A stretch of DNA of 64,000 bases from Cyanophora paradoxa (GCA_004431415.1 QPMI01000563.1:1-64000); one strand, 5' to 3'; numbered from the stretch's first letter, positions 10,650-23,500 are shown. The notes: generated by a model from the sequence alone, not told the origin. Translations and numbers: made by a program.

Positions 10650-13600
10650 TCATCGGAAGAAGCGAAAAAGAGCCGGGGCCGGCCTGGGGCGGGGCGGCGG
10701 GGCGCAATCAGTTGCCGCGGCCCCCGCGTGCGCGTGGGAAGAGGGCGCGGAGCCGCCCTCCGAGGCGGGGGAGAGGCCTAGGGCGGGGGAGGGGACGGGG
10801 GAGGGGGGGCCGGAGCAGGCGGCGAGGGCGGCGCGGGCGGCGAGGACGCGCGGGTGGTCCCCCGGGAAGGTCCCCGGGAAGCGCCCATACTCCTGCGCGG
10901 CGGCCGCCCGAGCGTCGGGCCGGGCCGGGGCGGGCCGGGGGCCGGGGGCGGGGGCACCTTGAGGGCCTCGCGGAGCGTCGAGGCGGCGCGGCGCGCGTCC
11001 CCGAGGCGGGCGTAGTCCCCAGCGAGGGAGTACTGCAGTTGCAGTCATGAGGCAGTGGTATCGACTTGGTTCGTGGAAACGAGCCAAGGTACCAGCATGT
11101 GGGCGAGGACAGGGGTCTGGCCGCTGCGGCGAGGGGCGCGTGAGGAAGGGGCGAGGAGAGGGGGCCCGGGGCGGGGCGGGGGGCGCCTCCAGTCGAGGGC
11201 GCGCTGGAGGAGGACGGCGAGGCGGAAGCCGGAGGCCATCGCCCTGTGCGCCCCCGGGGTCGCCCTGAAGGCGTTGCGCACGTCGAGGAGGGGGCTGGCG
11301 AAGAGCAGCTCGGCGCCCTCCCGGATCACCCGCAGCGTCCGCCGGTAGAGGCGGATGAAGTCCACGTAGCGCCCTGCGGTGGCGAGAGGGCGGGAGAGCG
11401 CGCCCCGCCGAGTCGTTCCAGCTCGCCGCCCCCGATGCCTCGGCTTCGGGCGGCCCAGGCGCAGCACGCACCTCGGTGCAGGGCGATGGTGCCGGCGTAG
11501 CCCTGCGCTGGCGCCGCTGAGGCGCGGCGGGGGCGAGGGGGCGGAGGGGCCCGGCCGGGGGCGGCGGGGCCGCACGAGGCGCATGAAGGCGAAGTTGGGG
11601 ACGTCCGCCTCCTCCTGCGCCGCCCCCGCTCGCCCCGCGGAAGGAGCGGCGCCGAGCCGGCGGCGCAGGGGCGGCGGCAGCGCACGGGGTCCATCTGCTG
11701 CTCGAAGAGGTGCGAGAAGGCGGGGAGGAGGCCGACGGCAACCTGCCAGTCCTTCCTGTTGAGGGCCACCCGCGCTGCCCGATGCCGAGCGCCCCGCCCC
11801 TCAGAGGGGGCCCCGCGAGGCGGCAAAGCCAGGGCGCGGGGGCACCGATGGAGTCTATGGAGCCGAACTTGATGCGCCAATCGGCGCCGGCGAGCCGCCC
11901 TTCCTGCTCGAACCTGCCCGCCCGCGGGGGCGCCCGTGAGGCCCCCCCCGCCCCCGCACCCGAGAGTGCAGCGCCGCCGCGGGGAGGGTACCAGTAGCAG
12001 CACGCCGCCGTCTCCGCCGCCCGCTCGGTCTGGTTGCGGCGCGCGAGGCTCATGGTGATGCAGCGGATCGCCCGGCACTCGGCCCTGCACGGCGAGAGGC
12101 CTCGCCTCTTGACGAGCTCCCACGCCGAGTAGAGCACCCTGCACGCCTCCTCGTCCTGCGGCGCGCCGTGAGCGCGGGGGCCGGCGGGGGGCGCGGGGGG
12201 GCGGGGGGCGCCTCGAGGTTCTGGAGCAGGCGGAGGCCGAGGAAGGAGAGGGCCTGCCTCGGGGTGAGGGGCGCCGGGCGGGGCGGGGCGGGGCGGGGCG
12301 GGGCGGGGCGGGCCTCGGCGTAGGGCCCCGGGGTCTCCTCGCTGAGGGGCTCGAGGAAGGCGGCGGCGAGGCGGGCGAGCTGCACGAGCTGCGGCACGGG
12401 CACGAGCGCCAGGTCCAGCGCCACGCCCGTCGTCGGCGGCGTCACCGCGTCCGCCAGCTCCCAGCTCCGCTCGCACGCCGCCACCAGCTTCTCCCTGCCC
12501 CCGCCCGCGTCGGGACCGCCCGCGAGGGGCGGGAGCGGCGGGTCCCGTACGGCGCGAAGCGCGAGAAGAACATGATCCTGCGGAGGGGCGCGGAGGGGCG
12601 TCGGCGGGAGCGCGGGGCCAGCACGGGGGTCGCCGCACCCGTTGACAGCGGAGCTCACAAGGCCGCCGAGCGCGCTCTGCTCCGGGGCGACCGAGCGCGC
12701 CGCGGCCCGCAGCAGCAGCGCCGCCCGCCGCAGGTCGCGCTGCCCCGACGGCGCCGACACGAACCGCGAGTCCAGCGCCGGCCCCGACGCTGCGCGCGCG
12801 CGCGGGTCAGCGGCGGCGGTCGGGCCCCGTCCCGGCGTCGGCGGCGTGGCGGGGCGCACCGAAGGCGCGGAGGAAGGCGGCGGCGGTGTCGGGCGAGGGC
12901 GCCGCGGCGAGCGCCCGCAGCGCGGCGCCGGCGCGCTCCTCGAACGCCGCCCGCGCCGCGTCGCTCTCGAAGACGAAGTCCTGCTCCCGCCGCCCCGCCA
13001 GAGCCGCGTCGGGGCCGGCCTCGGCGGCGGCGAGCAGCGCGGGCGGCGGCGGCGGCGCCGGGGCGTCGTCGACGTCGCCGGCGCTGCCGTCCGCGGCGGC
13101 GTCGATGCGCCGGAGGAGGCTCTCGCTCTCCTCCAGGCCCGGCACCACCCGCCGCACCCGCCGCGCCGGCCGCTCCCCTTCCCCCGCCCCCGCCCCCGCC
13201 GCCTCGCCCTCCCGCGCGCCGATCACGAGCGACTCGAGGCCCGAGATGACCGCGGGGTCAAGAAAGGCTGCGCGGGGCCAGTGAGGCTTGTCAGCGTGGC
13301 GTGCCGGCGGGCGGCGGCGAGGGGCGGACAGTAGCTGGGTTGCTCATGGTCCGCGCCGTGCAGGCGCTGCTGTCGCTCGGCCATACGAGCTGCGAGCTCG
13401 AGCGGCGACACGGCGTCTCCCGCCGTCTGCCTGCTGGGCCAGGCATGCCGGGAGACGGGCGCAGCGTCGGGCCCCGGCTGCTGCCTGCCGCTGGGCTCCC
13501 GCTGGTGCCAGGACGCCACCGACTGGACATGCGCAGCGACGGAGGGCGGCGCAGGCGGCTGCCCCGGAAGCGACGAGGCTGCGGCGTGCATGACGACGCC

Positions 13601-14276
13601 CGGAGGGCCCAAAACGACCGCAGACGGCTGCGAGTTCAGCGGCGAGGCCTCCACCTCCGCCTTCACCGCCTCGAGCTCGCCCCGCGGGACGAAGACGATG
13701 CGAGCGTCCGTGAGCGGCGCGCCGGTGTCCGCCCGCCTCGCGAGCAGCTCCACCGCCTGCTCCGCATCCTGCCCCCGCGCGCCGGCGCCGTCAGGAGACA
13801 CCGCGCGGGGCACGGGCGGAGGACGCGCCTGAGCGGCCTCCGAGAAGCTGCCGCGGCGCGGCCCTGTCAGCGAAATCCGGGGGGGGGGGGGGGGGGGGGT
13901 GCAGGGCACCTGAAGGGGCCGACGGTGCCATCCGCGCCGACCACCAGGTACACCGTCCACTCGGAAGACTGCCGCCGCGGCGCTGAGCGCTGCGCGGGCG
14001 GACGCGGCAGCGGCGCGCGCACCTGGACGGCGATGCTGGGCGGGCCCACCTTGTTCGCCGTGAGCAGGACGCCCGTGCCGGCCAGCGTCGCCGCATCCGG
14101 GAAGCGGAGCCTGCCGCGGCAAAGGCGGAGATCAGCGAGAGATGAAAGGAGCCGCCTTGGGCGCAGCGCGGCCGGCCGGCGCACCAGTGCAGCTGGTGGA
14201 CGGCTGTGTCGAAGACGAGCGCTGGGGCGGGCCCTCGCGCGGCCTCCCGCGCCTCCAGCTTCTCGAAGACGGCGGT
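10650..14276 (-). CDS. helical-repeat protein of unknown function, copy A of inverted duplication
   Basis: Many short exons on the minus strand. The first supported exon follows an acceptor near 14277 and reads TAVFEKLEAREAARGPAP. Next come LRFPDAA..GTGVLLTANK and SSEWTVYLVVGADGTVGPF (probably a small beta-rich N-terminal domain), a disordered Pro/Ser linker, then helical segments including EQDFVFESDAARAAFEERAG, VPQLVQLARLAAAFLEPLSE, ACRVLYSAWELVKRRGLSPC and FIRLYRRTLRVIREGAELLF. The C-terminal repeats look TPR-like (AGDYARLGDARRAASTLREA). I do not recognise the family. No start exon matching copy B's was found upstream, so this copy may be 5'-truncated or use another start. It carries a 60-nt intron (11033-11092) absent from copy B, and it keeps frame where copy B appears to lose bases. 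Confidence 0.6.
11033..11092 (-). other. 60-nt intron present only in copy A
   Basis: On the minus strand the sequence GTACC...CTGCAG interrupts exon text that is continuous in copy B. Copy A reads ..AHML|YSLAGDYARLGDA, copy B ..AHFLYTLGNEYRRLGDA, so the intron is phase 0 and its removal restores the alignment exactly. The interior forms a near-perfect stem, CTTGGCTCGT with ACGAACCAAG (one mismatch), around a TTCC loop. Confidence 0.85.
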
Positions 14277-14874
14277 CTGTCGCGCGTATGTGGCTAATCA
14301 AGAACGGTGTACATGTGACTCGTCGAGCTCGCGGCGCCGGCGCTGACCTGGTCTGCTACATGTAAAGGGGGTTCCTGCCCCAACTGCAACTGCAACCCGC
14401 CCCTGCAGAGACATTACTTACAAGCGCGATCAACGAGAAAGTAGCGTAGCGCTGTAGCTGTAATGTGCGCACGCAATCCGGTGCCCGCTACGAAAGCGCA
14501 AAACCTCGAGCTCTACTGCATGCGAATGTAGTTGCACGGCGGCGACCGCGTTCATAGGTCGCGCCAGTACTACGACTCGCTATAGCTAGCGGGTTGTTTG
14601 CATGACAAGAGCTGCAGCCTGCAGCAGGGAAGACCCTCGCGCCGCAGGTCAAGAACAAGACGCCGTGCACTGGGCCGCCACGGGCGTACCCCGCCGCCGG
14701 AGCTTCAGACTCAGCTTCTCAGCATCGGGTCAGCTTCGGGCTTCAAGCGCCGTGAACACGCGTGCTAGACGCAGCAGAGCTCACCATGCTATCGCCCATC
14801 TAGAGCGTCAGCTGAGGCGGCCACGGCCAGGGAAGTCAGCGATCAAATTACGCGACAGTCGTTGCGGCGCTAAG
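14277..14874. other. short intergenic region between divergent genes
   Basis: Lies between copy A (minus) and the next plus-strand gene. It contains CAACTGCAACTGCAACC and CTGCAG repeats (14380-14405) and CTATAGCTAGCG. A bidirectional promoter is likely here by position, but no specific element was recognised. Confidence 0.45.
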
Positions 14875-17800
14875 ATGGACATCACTATAGAGGAATGCCT
14901 TCTCAACGCGGTGTCCCACGTGTTGGCGGACCAGGCGGAAGAAGCGTCGTACGCGTGCCCTTTCCTTATCGCCCACGGCCGGGTCGGTGCCTCGTTTGTT
15001 ACAGCCTCCGCTGCCGTCCGCTATAGCTAATCCCGTTCCTTTCCAGTTTCCGCGCCAGTCACAGCCGCCCCTCGTCCCGCGCTCCACGACCCCGTGCGCA
15101 GCGCCTCGCCGCCGCATGAGAACAGGCGTTAACGTTCGCTCTGAAATCCGCACAGGCAATTCGACTACGTGCTGTACACGTTCCAGCGATACCGCTTCGT
15201 GCTGCCCCTGCACTCGCCCGAGATGCAGAAGTGGGAAGGCGTCGCCTTTCGCATCCGCGCCGTCTTCGCAGGTGCCTTTTCGTCTTTATCTTTTGGGTCT
15301 CGCGCCCGGCCGCCCGCGCGCCCTCTGAACGCGCATTCCTCCCCTGTCCACCTCCCCCGCCTTCCCCCCCTTCCTCCTCCCCCCCCCCCCTCCCCACCCC
15401 TCTCCTGCGCGCAGACACGGGCGAGGACGTGCAGGGAACGCTGCTGACGTACCCGTCGAACAAGAAGACCACGCGGCGGGGCGTGCTCGCCCCCTCCCTC
15501 TCGTTCACGATTAACCGCGAGGGGTACAGCAACGAGCGCTTCGGGTTCGGTGCGCCATGCTTGGCCTCGGACGCCCCCGTCCCGCTCGCACGCCCCTCCC
15601 ACCGATGCGCGCGCCGTCCCAGCCGTCAGCAGCTACTTCTTCAGCAGGAGGGCGTTCAGGTAGCCCTCCCCCCCCCCCCCCCCCCCGGGGCCTGAGCGCC
15701 GTGGCGGTGGAGGCGAGCGAAGGGGGCGCTCTGGCTGACGGGGCGGGGGGCGAGGCTGGTGATCGAGGAGGAGGGGTCGGGGGCGGGGGCGGGGGCGCTG
15801 GTGGTGTACGTGGCCTCGTCGAAGCACGGCGCCTCGCGGGCGGTGGTGTTGCGCGAGGACGGCGACCGCGACGCCAAGCGCCCCCGCTCCGCCGACTCCT
15901 CCGCCTGCACCTCCCCCGGCGACTCCGGCAGCGAGTTCGACCCCGCCGAGTCCGACTCCAGCGGGCCCGAGGCGACCCCGTACCCCCCCACGGCGGCCCC
16001 GCGGGGGCGCCGCGTGGGGGCGGCCCCCGAGGCTCCGGGGGAGCCGACGGGGGCGGACCTGGTGGAGGCGTTCACGCGGCTGAACCCGTTCGCGGGGCGG
16101 GGGCGGGCGGGTAGCCCGACGCTGGCGGAGCTGGAGGCGCAGGCGGGGGGCGCGGTGCGGGAGGAGGACGCCGCCCTCGCCGACGCCTGGATCGCGTGCG
16201 CCCGCCCGCCCCGCCCGCACCCCCGCCCCGCGCCACCCGAGCCCGAGCCCCCGCCCAGCGAGGTCGCCGCCGACATCCGCCGCCTCGCCGCGGTGCGCGG
16301 GCTGCGCGTTCGAGCCGTGCACTCCCGACCGGCCAAACGCAGGCCCCGACGGCGCCGGAGATTCCTGCACCCGCACCGTCCACACCAGCGCCTGGGGCGT
16401 CGAGACCCCGGCGGCCGTGCGCGCCCGCGCCCGAGGCGGCCGTGCCCGCCACTGGGCGACCGGGGGGCGACGCTTTGGGGGCAGCCGTACCGGCACGCGG
16501 GGGAGGCCTCTCGGGCGGCGGCGCTGGTGCGCGTGGCGGCGGCGGACGGGGCGGTGCGGGCGCTGGCGGCGGCGGGCGGCGTGTGGCACCCCGTGGCGGC
16601 CGGGCAACACATCCCCAAGACCCTCGCCGCCGCCTGCGAGGAGCTCGCCGCCGTGCGCCCCCCCCCCCCCCCCCTCCCCCCCCTCCTCCCTTCGCTCTCT
16701 TCGCACGTCTCCTCCCCTCGAGGCGCGCCGCGGGCCCCCCGGCAGGCCCTCTCCGGCCCCTCCCTCTTCGACACGACGCTCTGGACGACGGCGGAGGGCG
16801 CGCGCCCCGCTCGCCCCGCTCAGTGCCCCCGCCCCGCGTTAAGGCCTCCGCGGGGGCGCGCGCAGGGCGCTTCCACGCGCGGCGGCTGCTCGAGGACCTG
16901 CGGCTCTGCGGGCACGCCGCCCTCGTCGCCGCCGTCCTCGCCTCCTGGAAGCACTGCCTCACCGCCCCCGCCGCCGCCGCCCCGACCAACTCCCCGTCCG
17001 CCCGCCCCTTGCCTCTCGCGGCGCGTGGCGCCCTTTCGAGGCATCTCACGCCGCCTTTTCCCGCAGCGGCGACGCGCAGCTGTGTGCCGAGGTGACGGCG
17101 CCGCCCTCCCTCGCACGGCAGCGGCGGGAATCGTAGGGGCGGGGGCGCAGCACATCTGGCGCTGCCTACGGGTGCTGGCGGGGCCTGCGTGCGACGTCTC
17201 GCCCGACCTCCTGCCCGTCGAGCGCTCCTACATCCTCGAGCTCGCCGCCGCCGCCGACTCCCTCCTCGAGCCGTTCAGGGCGCGCCCTCTTCGCGTTCTC
17301 GCGCACCCCCGCCCTCACTCCCCGCCAGGCGGCCGACCCGCTGCTGGATGCGCGGGGGCGGCTGGAGCGGGCGCGGGCGCTGGCGCTGGCGGGGCAGGGC
17401 GAGCGGGCAGGCGAGGCCTACTTCGACGCCTGGTGCGTGACCCCGGCCTCCCGCCCGAGGCCTCGGAGCGGCTCGATGGAGTGGCGGGGCGGCTCAGGGT
17501 GGGGGCGGGGCGGGGCAGGTCGCGGCTGGTGCAGACGGGGACGACGCCCTCGCGCTTCGAGGCGGCGCTCCTCGTCGAGCTCGCCGAGCACCTCGGCGCG
17601 CCGCGCCCCGCCCCGCCCCGCCCACCCACCCACGAGGGGGGCCCCCTCTTAAGGGCCTCCCGCAGCCGGCCTCCCCTCCAAGGCCGACCTCCTCGCCGAC
17701 CTCTCCGCGAAGGCAAGCCGCCGCCTTCGCAAGCCTCTGAACGCTCGTATAAGCTGCACCAGACCGCGCCGCGCGCCCCCGCGGGTGCACGCAGCTCGAC

Positions 17801-18475
17801 CTCGCTGCGCTGAGGGGCGCGGGGGCGCGCAGCTGTACTGGTTCGGGGGGGAGGAGGCGGGGCGGACGGAGGGGGAGCTGGAGGACCGGCGCGTCGAGGC
17901 GGCCGCCATGCGCGCCCTCGGTGCCCCCGCGCCCCGCCCCCGCCGCGCGGCGGGGGGCGAGCTGGGCGGCAGGGCTCGAGGCGCTGGCCGGGGGCGGCGC
18001 GCGAGGCGGCCCGCTTCTTCTTCCGCTCCGCCGAGCTCCTCGAGGGCCTCCCGGGGCCCTTCCGGCGCGCCTCCCTGGCCTCCTCCCGCCAGCCGCCCCG
18101 CCCACCTGACTTCGCCGGTGTACCCCCGCAGGGCGCTGGCGCAGGGGGCCTACCAGCTGCTCCACCACTGCGCCCTCCGCGCCCGCGACCTTCCGTCCCT
18201 CCTCCGCGTGCGCGCCGGCGCGCGGGGCCGGCGAGGGGCGGCTGAGGGGGCGGGGCCGGCGGGCGGCGGCAGGCGTCGCGGGCGCTGGGGGCGGTGCAGG
18301 CGGAGCTGCACGGGCCTCCTTCCCGAGCTCGACCTCGGCGCCGCCTTCGCCAAGTACCTCGAGCGCCCCACCCGCCCCACCCCGCCCTCCCGCCCACCTT
18401 TTACCCTCCCGCTCGCAGGCGCCCCTCGAGGCCGCCGCCGCCCCGACGAGGCCGCCGCCGCGTGCGCCCGGACAG

Positions 18476-18509
<34 letters not shown>

Positions 18510-19228
18510 CCTACCCTCGCGGACGAATCGGGGCCAGGGAGGTGGCGGCGGGGGCGCTGCGCTGGATGCTCCGCTTCTTCCCGGACTTCGTCTTCCGGGG
18601 GAGCCCCGTGCGCGCCCTCCTTGCAGGCCACCTCTGCTTCCACGTGCGTGCAAGCGAAGCGGGTGCGGGGCGCGAGGGAGAGGAGTCGAGCGCGCCGCAC
18701 CGCCCTGCGCGCAGATCGGGGGCGCGTACATGCGGGGCGGGGAGTGGGCCCGCGCCGTCCCCTACTTCGACCGCGCCCTCCGCGCCTACCACCGCTTCCC
18801 CGTGCGCCCGCCCCGCGCCCCAGCCCGGCCCGCCCCCGCCCCCGCCCCGGCTGCCACCGGACCGCTTCAGTCGAACGCCCCGGCAGGCGTACTTCCCGCC
18901 GCACTCGGCGCGTGTCGTGGCGGCTTCGGACACGGCGGAGGGGTGCCGGCGGCGCGTCGCGGCGGCGTGGCAGGCCCTCCTCGCCCCGGCCCCCGAGGTC
19001 GACATCAAGGCAGAGCCCGACGCGGAGTCGGATGGCGGGCTCGAGGCCGAGGCGGACCAGTTGGCGGAGGCGCCGGCGCCGGCGCCGGCGCCGGCGCCGC
19101 CGGCGGCCGTGGGCGAGGCGGCCCCCGCTCCGTCGCCCGCGGCGGAGGGGTCGGGGGAGAGTGCCGGCACCCCCGACTTCGATTTCGACATTTCCACCCC
19201 GCAGGCGCTCTGGAGCACCAGCGAGTAG
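14875..19228 (+). CDS. large multi-exon nuclear protein candidate with helical repeats, family unrecognised
   Basis: Begins MDITIEECLLNAVSHVLADQ at 14875; this ATG follows an in-frame stop and opens the first coding exon. Exons further on read FDYVLYTFQRYRFVLPLHSP, MQKWEGVAFRIRAVFA, TGEDVQGTLLTYPSNKKTTR and LSFTINREGYSNERFGF, then RLVIEEEGSG..VVYVASSKHGASRAVVL, which together look like a beta-sandwich domain. KRPR (15,870s) is a possible nuclear signal and is followed by an acidic Ser-rich linker. The C-terminal two thirds are helical: AAALVRVAAADGAVRALAAA, VERSYILELAAAADSLLEPF, ALAQGAYQLLHHCALRARDL and a TPR-like AYMRGGEWARAVPYFDRALR. It ends DFDISTPQALWSTSE at 19228. At least 14 introns, one with a 32-base C run at 18476-18507. 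The domain order could fit a transcription or chromatin factor, but that is inference. Confidence 0.6.
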
Positions 19229-20290
19229 CAGCTGCAGTTCGATTCACGTCAATTCCGAATTTGACATCGATGTCAAGATCGAAGCCAGGGGGCCCGAGGC
19301 CTGCGCATGCAGCTCGATTCGCGCGCCCCCCGGGCCCTGTGGTTTATAGGACCCAGGGCGATCGCGCGCCTCCCTTCGAATTCATGATCGGGGCCCTCCG
19401 GGGCCCCTCCCTTGTTGGTCATGGTAGCTCGCGATCGTGCCGCCGAGTCGAGCGTAGTCCGGATCCGCATGCGCAGCTAGTACGTGATACGTACCGTTAT
19501 GCATTCAAGATTGCACAGGTGATGCCGTGCGCATGCATGCCATTATCATAGTGTACGTATACATGCGCCTAGAAGCATATGCGCGGCATTGCGCGCGCAC
19601 GTCCGAATTGCAAACTGCAATGGCCCCCAGGCCAGCGGCAGGCAGCGCAGGCTATGAGTCGACGTCATGCATCGGCTTGCACGCGTACGCGTACGTATAC
19701 GCGAGTCGACGCGACCCCGGGACACCGAACAGGCCGAGCCGTCGCGATCGCGCTATCAAAGTAACTGTATAACTAGTTTATATTACTAGCTCTTCGCTTC
19801 ACTACCGGCCCAGGCTGGGAATTTGAAACTCGGAAGGCGGAGGCTGCCACTGGTAAGTTCTGAACACATTTGGGATCATCCGAACTACCGCAGCTGCGAG
19901 CTTGAAGAGGGAAAAAAAAAGGAAAATCCTGCCAGCAAAACTGCCCACCAATGGTGTAATTGTCTGACTGATAGATTCAGTCGAAAAAAACACTGCTTTG
20001 CCAGCTTGCATAGTATTGGGCTTTCGTGTACCCGGTCATGGTGATATATATACAAGTTTGAACACTTGCTCAAGTACCAGTATACCCAGTTGAGTTGAAA
20101 TCGCTTACTACGGCGAGTCCAGTCAAAAAGCTACAGTCTAAAACTCGGGCGACTTGGTGATTGGTCAATTAAAACAAGCAATTCCGATTGGCCAGCTAGC
20201 AAGCGGGGGGGGGTGCGGGGGGGGCGGAGCCCCCCCTGCTTGTATATAGGCTATAGCGCGCTGCGAAGCCTGCGATTTGCGCACACCGCA
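19229..20290. other. intergenic DNA left of the 7.6-kb element, no gene seen
   Basis: Contains ordinary AT/GC-mixed sequence with CGTACG and GCATGC palindromes, and a G/C-run hairpin at about 20205-20237 (a G-rich run followed by CCCCCC). No coding signal. Confidence 0.55.
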
Positions 20291-20293
20291 TGA

Positions 20294-20402
20294 TTGTAGT
20301 GCGCCAAATAAAATGGCGCGCCATCTTATTTTTATGGCGCACGCTTTTGAGCCATCGCAGAAAAAAATGCGCCGGCCAGCGCAGCCGGAGCTTGCGTTGG
20401 GG
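20294..20402 (+). repeat. left terminal inverted repeat of the 7.6-kb element
   Basis: 109 bp, reverse complement of 27790-27899 apart from one mismatch and one indel. It contains its own partial palindrome centred on TGGCGCGCCA, so each end can fold alone. Confidence 0.9.
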
Positions 20403-20518
20403 GGGTTACTACGACTCGCAGCGTATGATGCAATAGTACTATACTACTAGGCTAGTAGGTAGTGCGCACAGCAGCAGCCGGCAGACAGCACTGCGGCAGC
20501 GGGCGGGGCGGTCCGCAC

Positions 20519-23500
20519 ATGGCGCCCAAGAAGGCAAAGTGGCCAAGCAAGGGCCTTACTACGACCAAAGGTTCGATACTCTTGAGCTGTGATGCGAAGG
20601 CGCGCACCGGGCGCCGCGCTGATCATGATGCCCGACCGCGCGTGCACCTTGCCCGTGACGCAGCGACGGTGACCATCGAGGTCGAGGGAGGCACGGGATG
20701 GCCTGCGGAGCTCATGAAGGATGCGGAGCGGCAGCTCCGCTTCACGCAATCCGTCGGACCTGCGGGCCTGGACCTGTACTTCTACGATCCGGAGGCGGAC
20801 ACCCTCGATCTGAGGACTGCGTCTCGGAAGCTGCCGAAGCTCAGTCCCGGATGTTTCTTCTACGTCGTGCGGCGGGACATGCAGCCAGCGCACGAGGACG
20901 GCGACAGCAACGCCGACCCCGAACTTGTGAAGCTCATGAAGCGCGGCAAGGCGCAGCAGCCGGTTCAGGCGGCGACTTCGTCGGACTCGGCGCAGCTGAG
21001 TTCGCTCGTGGAGGTGTTGCGCTTGCAGGTCCAGACATCCGTCGGAGCTGCGCTCGCCTCTGCAGGTGAACCTCGAGCAAAGAAGAGGGCGGCGACAGGC
21101 GCGAACTACCTGAAGGAGGACACGGATGGCAAGCGCGGCACTGGGGACTGCAACACGGCACGGGACGTCGTGCGGCTACTGTGGGACGAGCCGATCGAGG
21201 GATCGGGGGGGGAGTACACTCCGGAGACATGCCCGCGAGCCTGGCTGTTTCTGAAGGTGCCGTCCCTTCATTTCAGTTATCGAGCTAGAATTTAAGTTTA
21301 TATCTCGAGCTCACGCTCTCTCGCGGATGCAGAAGTGCGGGGGCGGCACCCGCAAAACGCACGACACGCTGAGCAGACTGCGGCCGCTGCTCACCCATTC
21401 GACAAGAAGGACCTCAGCCACCTTCAATCCCTCACGAGATGCAAGAAAGAGATCTATTTTCATAACATTGAGAACATGTGCGTGCGTTGAAGATGGGGCA
21501 ACGATGCCACGCCCTGATGCGTACACTCCGAACAGACTGTGCATTCTAAGGATGAGGAAAGCGGAGCAGGAGGTGCCGGACGACCACTACAAGCTTGAGG
21601 GCATCTCGCGACCCGGCATTCTGGATGTCGCCGACTTCATCCTAGGGACTCACAAGCTGACGGCGATGGAGGAGAACGTAGCCGGCTGGATGGATGGCAA
21701 GGACAAGGTGGACAGCGGAGAGTGAGCAAGAGTTCCATTATTTCGAGCAACACATACGAAACTGACCGGTGGAAACAATTTACCACGCAGGTACAAGGCG
21801 ACCGGGGCGAAGAGGAAGGCCAATTGCAAGAAGAAGCAGGAAATCGAACATCACGACTCGTGCGAAGGTACGCGACGCTGTTCCAACGCAATCCCAACGC
21901 ATATTTCAACACCTCTCAACGCATACGTTGATTGACATACGATGAATAGTGTTGACGTAATCAACTTCCCTCCGTGTTGGCACAAGGCTCACGCGCACTT
22001 TTGCACTTGCAGAGCCGGCAAGGAAAGTGGCAGAGCAGAAGGGCAAGGCACGCGTCCGCGCCCCCCCGACAGACGAAGGTGCGCAATGTGTACAACGCAT
22101 GCACAACGCATCGAAAACGCAAGCGTTGGTATTGCGTTGGTTGATTGCGTTGCAAAGATACAGCGCAATTTTCGTTGATTCCGTGCCGCAGAGTCCGACG
22201 AGGAGGATGACGTAGAGGACAAGCTCGAGGACGACAACGAGAGCGGGAATGAGGACGAGGACGAGGGCGAGGACGAGGGCGAGGACGAGGACGAGGACGC
22301 AGAGGCGGCAAGCTCGAGGAAGCGCAACCGCAAGGCAGAGACGAAGGGTCAGGAGGCGAAGCAGGAAAAGCAGAAAGCAGGGAAGCGCAAGAAGCAGGAG
22401 AAGGAGATGGAGAAGGAGGCGAAGAAGCCCAAGGCCGCAGCAATGACAGAGAAGGTGCAGTCTTAAAACGCAATCTGTGCCAGTCCCGGGCATAGTGCAG
22501 AGTTTTAATACCGCAGCACAGAAGGAGGCCGAGGCGAAATCGAAGGAGAAGGGCAAGGCGGCGGCAGCGAAGAAGGCCGCAGCAGAAAGCAGGCCGCAAA
22601 AACGGCGGAGCAGGCAGCAGCACAGGAAAAGGTGCAGTGTTGCGCGGCACTCTCTGCGAGCGTTCCGGGCCTGGGAACAGTTTTAATAACGCAGCGCAGA
22701 AGGAGGCCGAGAAGAAAGCGAAGGAGAAGGAGAAGGCGGCGGCAGCAAAGAAGGCTGCAGCCGAGAAGGAGGCCGCGAAAACGAAGGCGCAGGCAGAGGC
22801 TGCCGCGGCAGCACAGGAGAGGGTGCAGTTTTTCGCGTCACTCTGTGCGAGCGCCTGGCATAGGAAAGAGTTCTAATCACGCAGCGCAGAAGGCGGCCGA
22901 GAAGAAGTTGAAGGAGAAGGACAAGGCGGTGGCAGCGGAGAAGCTGGCAGAGGCGCCTGCAGAGAAGAGCCGAAAGAAGAGGAAGGCTGCATATGAGCTG
23001 GCGGCGGAGCCAATAATCCCAAATCCCCGACAGCTGCCGCCCTTCCCAAGCTTCTCAATCCTGGAAAGCAGAGCAGCTTTCGGCAGCTTCGCAGCAAGGC
23101 AGAGCGCGCAAAAGCCAAGTCAGGCGGAGAGAGTCCACTCGCCCCAAGATACTCCTCCCGCCCGGGCCGGTTGGCCTACGTAAACCAGGAAACCGGGTGC
23201 GCACGGGCAGTCCTCGCAAATTATTATACAATCGGTACTGTAATAAATCAGACTGTAATTATACATGTGCAGCTCGAACTCTACAGACGGCGGCTCGATC
23301 CTGGAGCTTTCATCCAAACCCTTTCTCAGGCGAGCATAGCATTGCAACGCATACTCAACGCTTGCGTTGTACATACGTTGATGTAGCGTTGTTGTAAATC
23401 AGAACGGAGAAACCTCTCAGTCTCAGTCGTGCTCAGCACTTCATCCGCGAACAAGAGCACATAAGTGCATACGATGCGAAGTCGTCGTATCTGTGCTTCA

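Noticed and set aside
13867-13915. G run near 13880-13901 as a functional quadruplex switch
   Set aside because: It is the complement of a C tract inside an intron of copy A; copy B has the same intron with a shorter interrupted tract, so length is not conserved.
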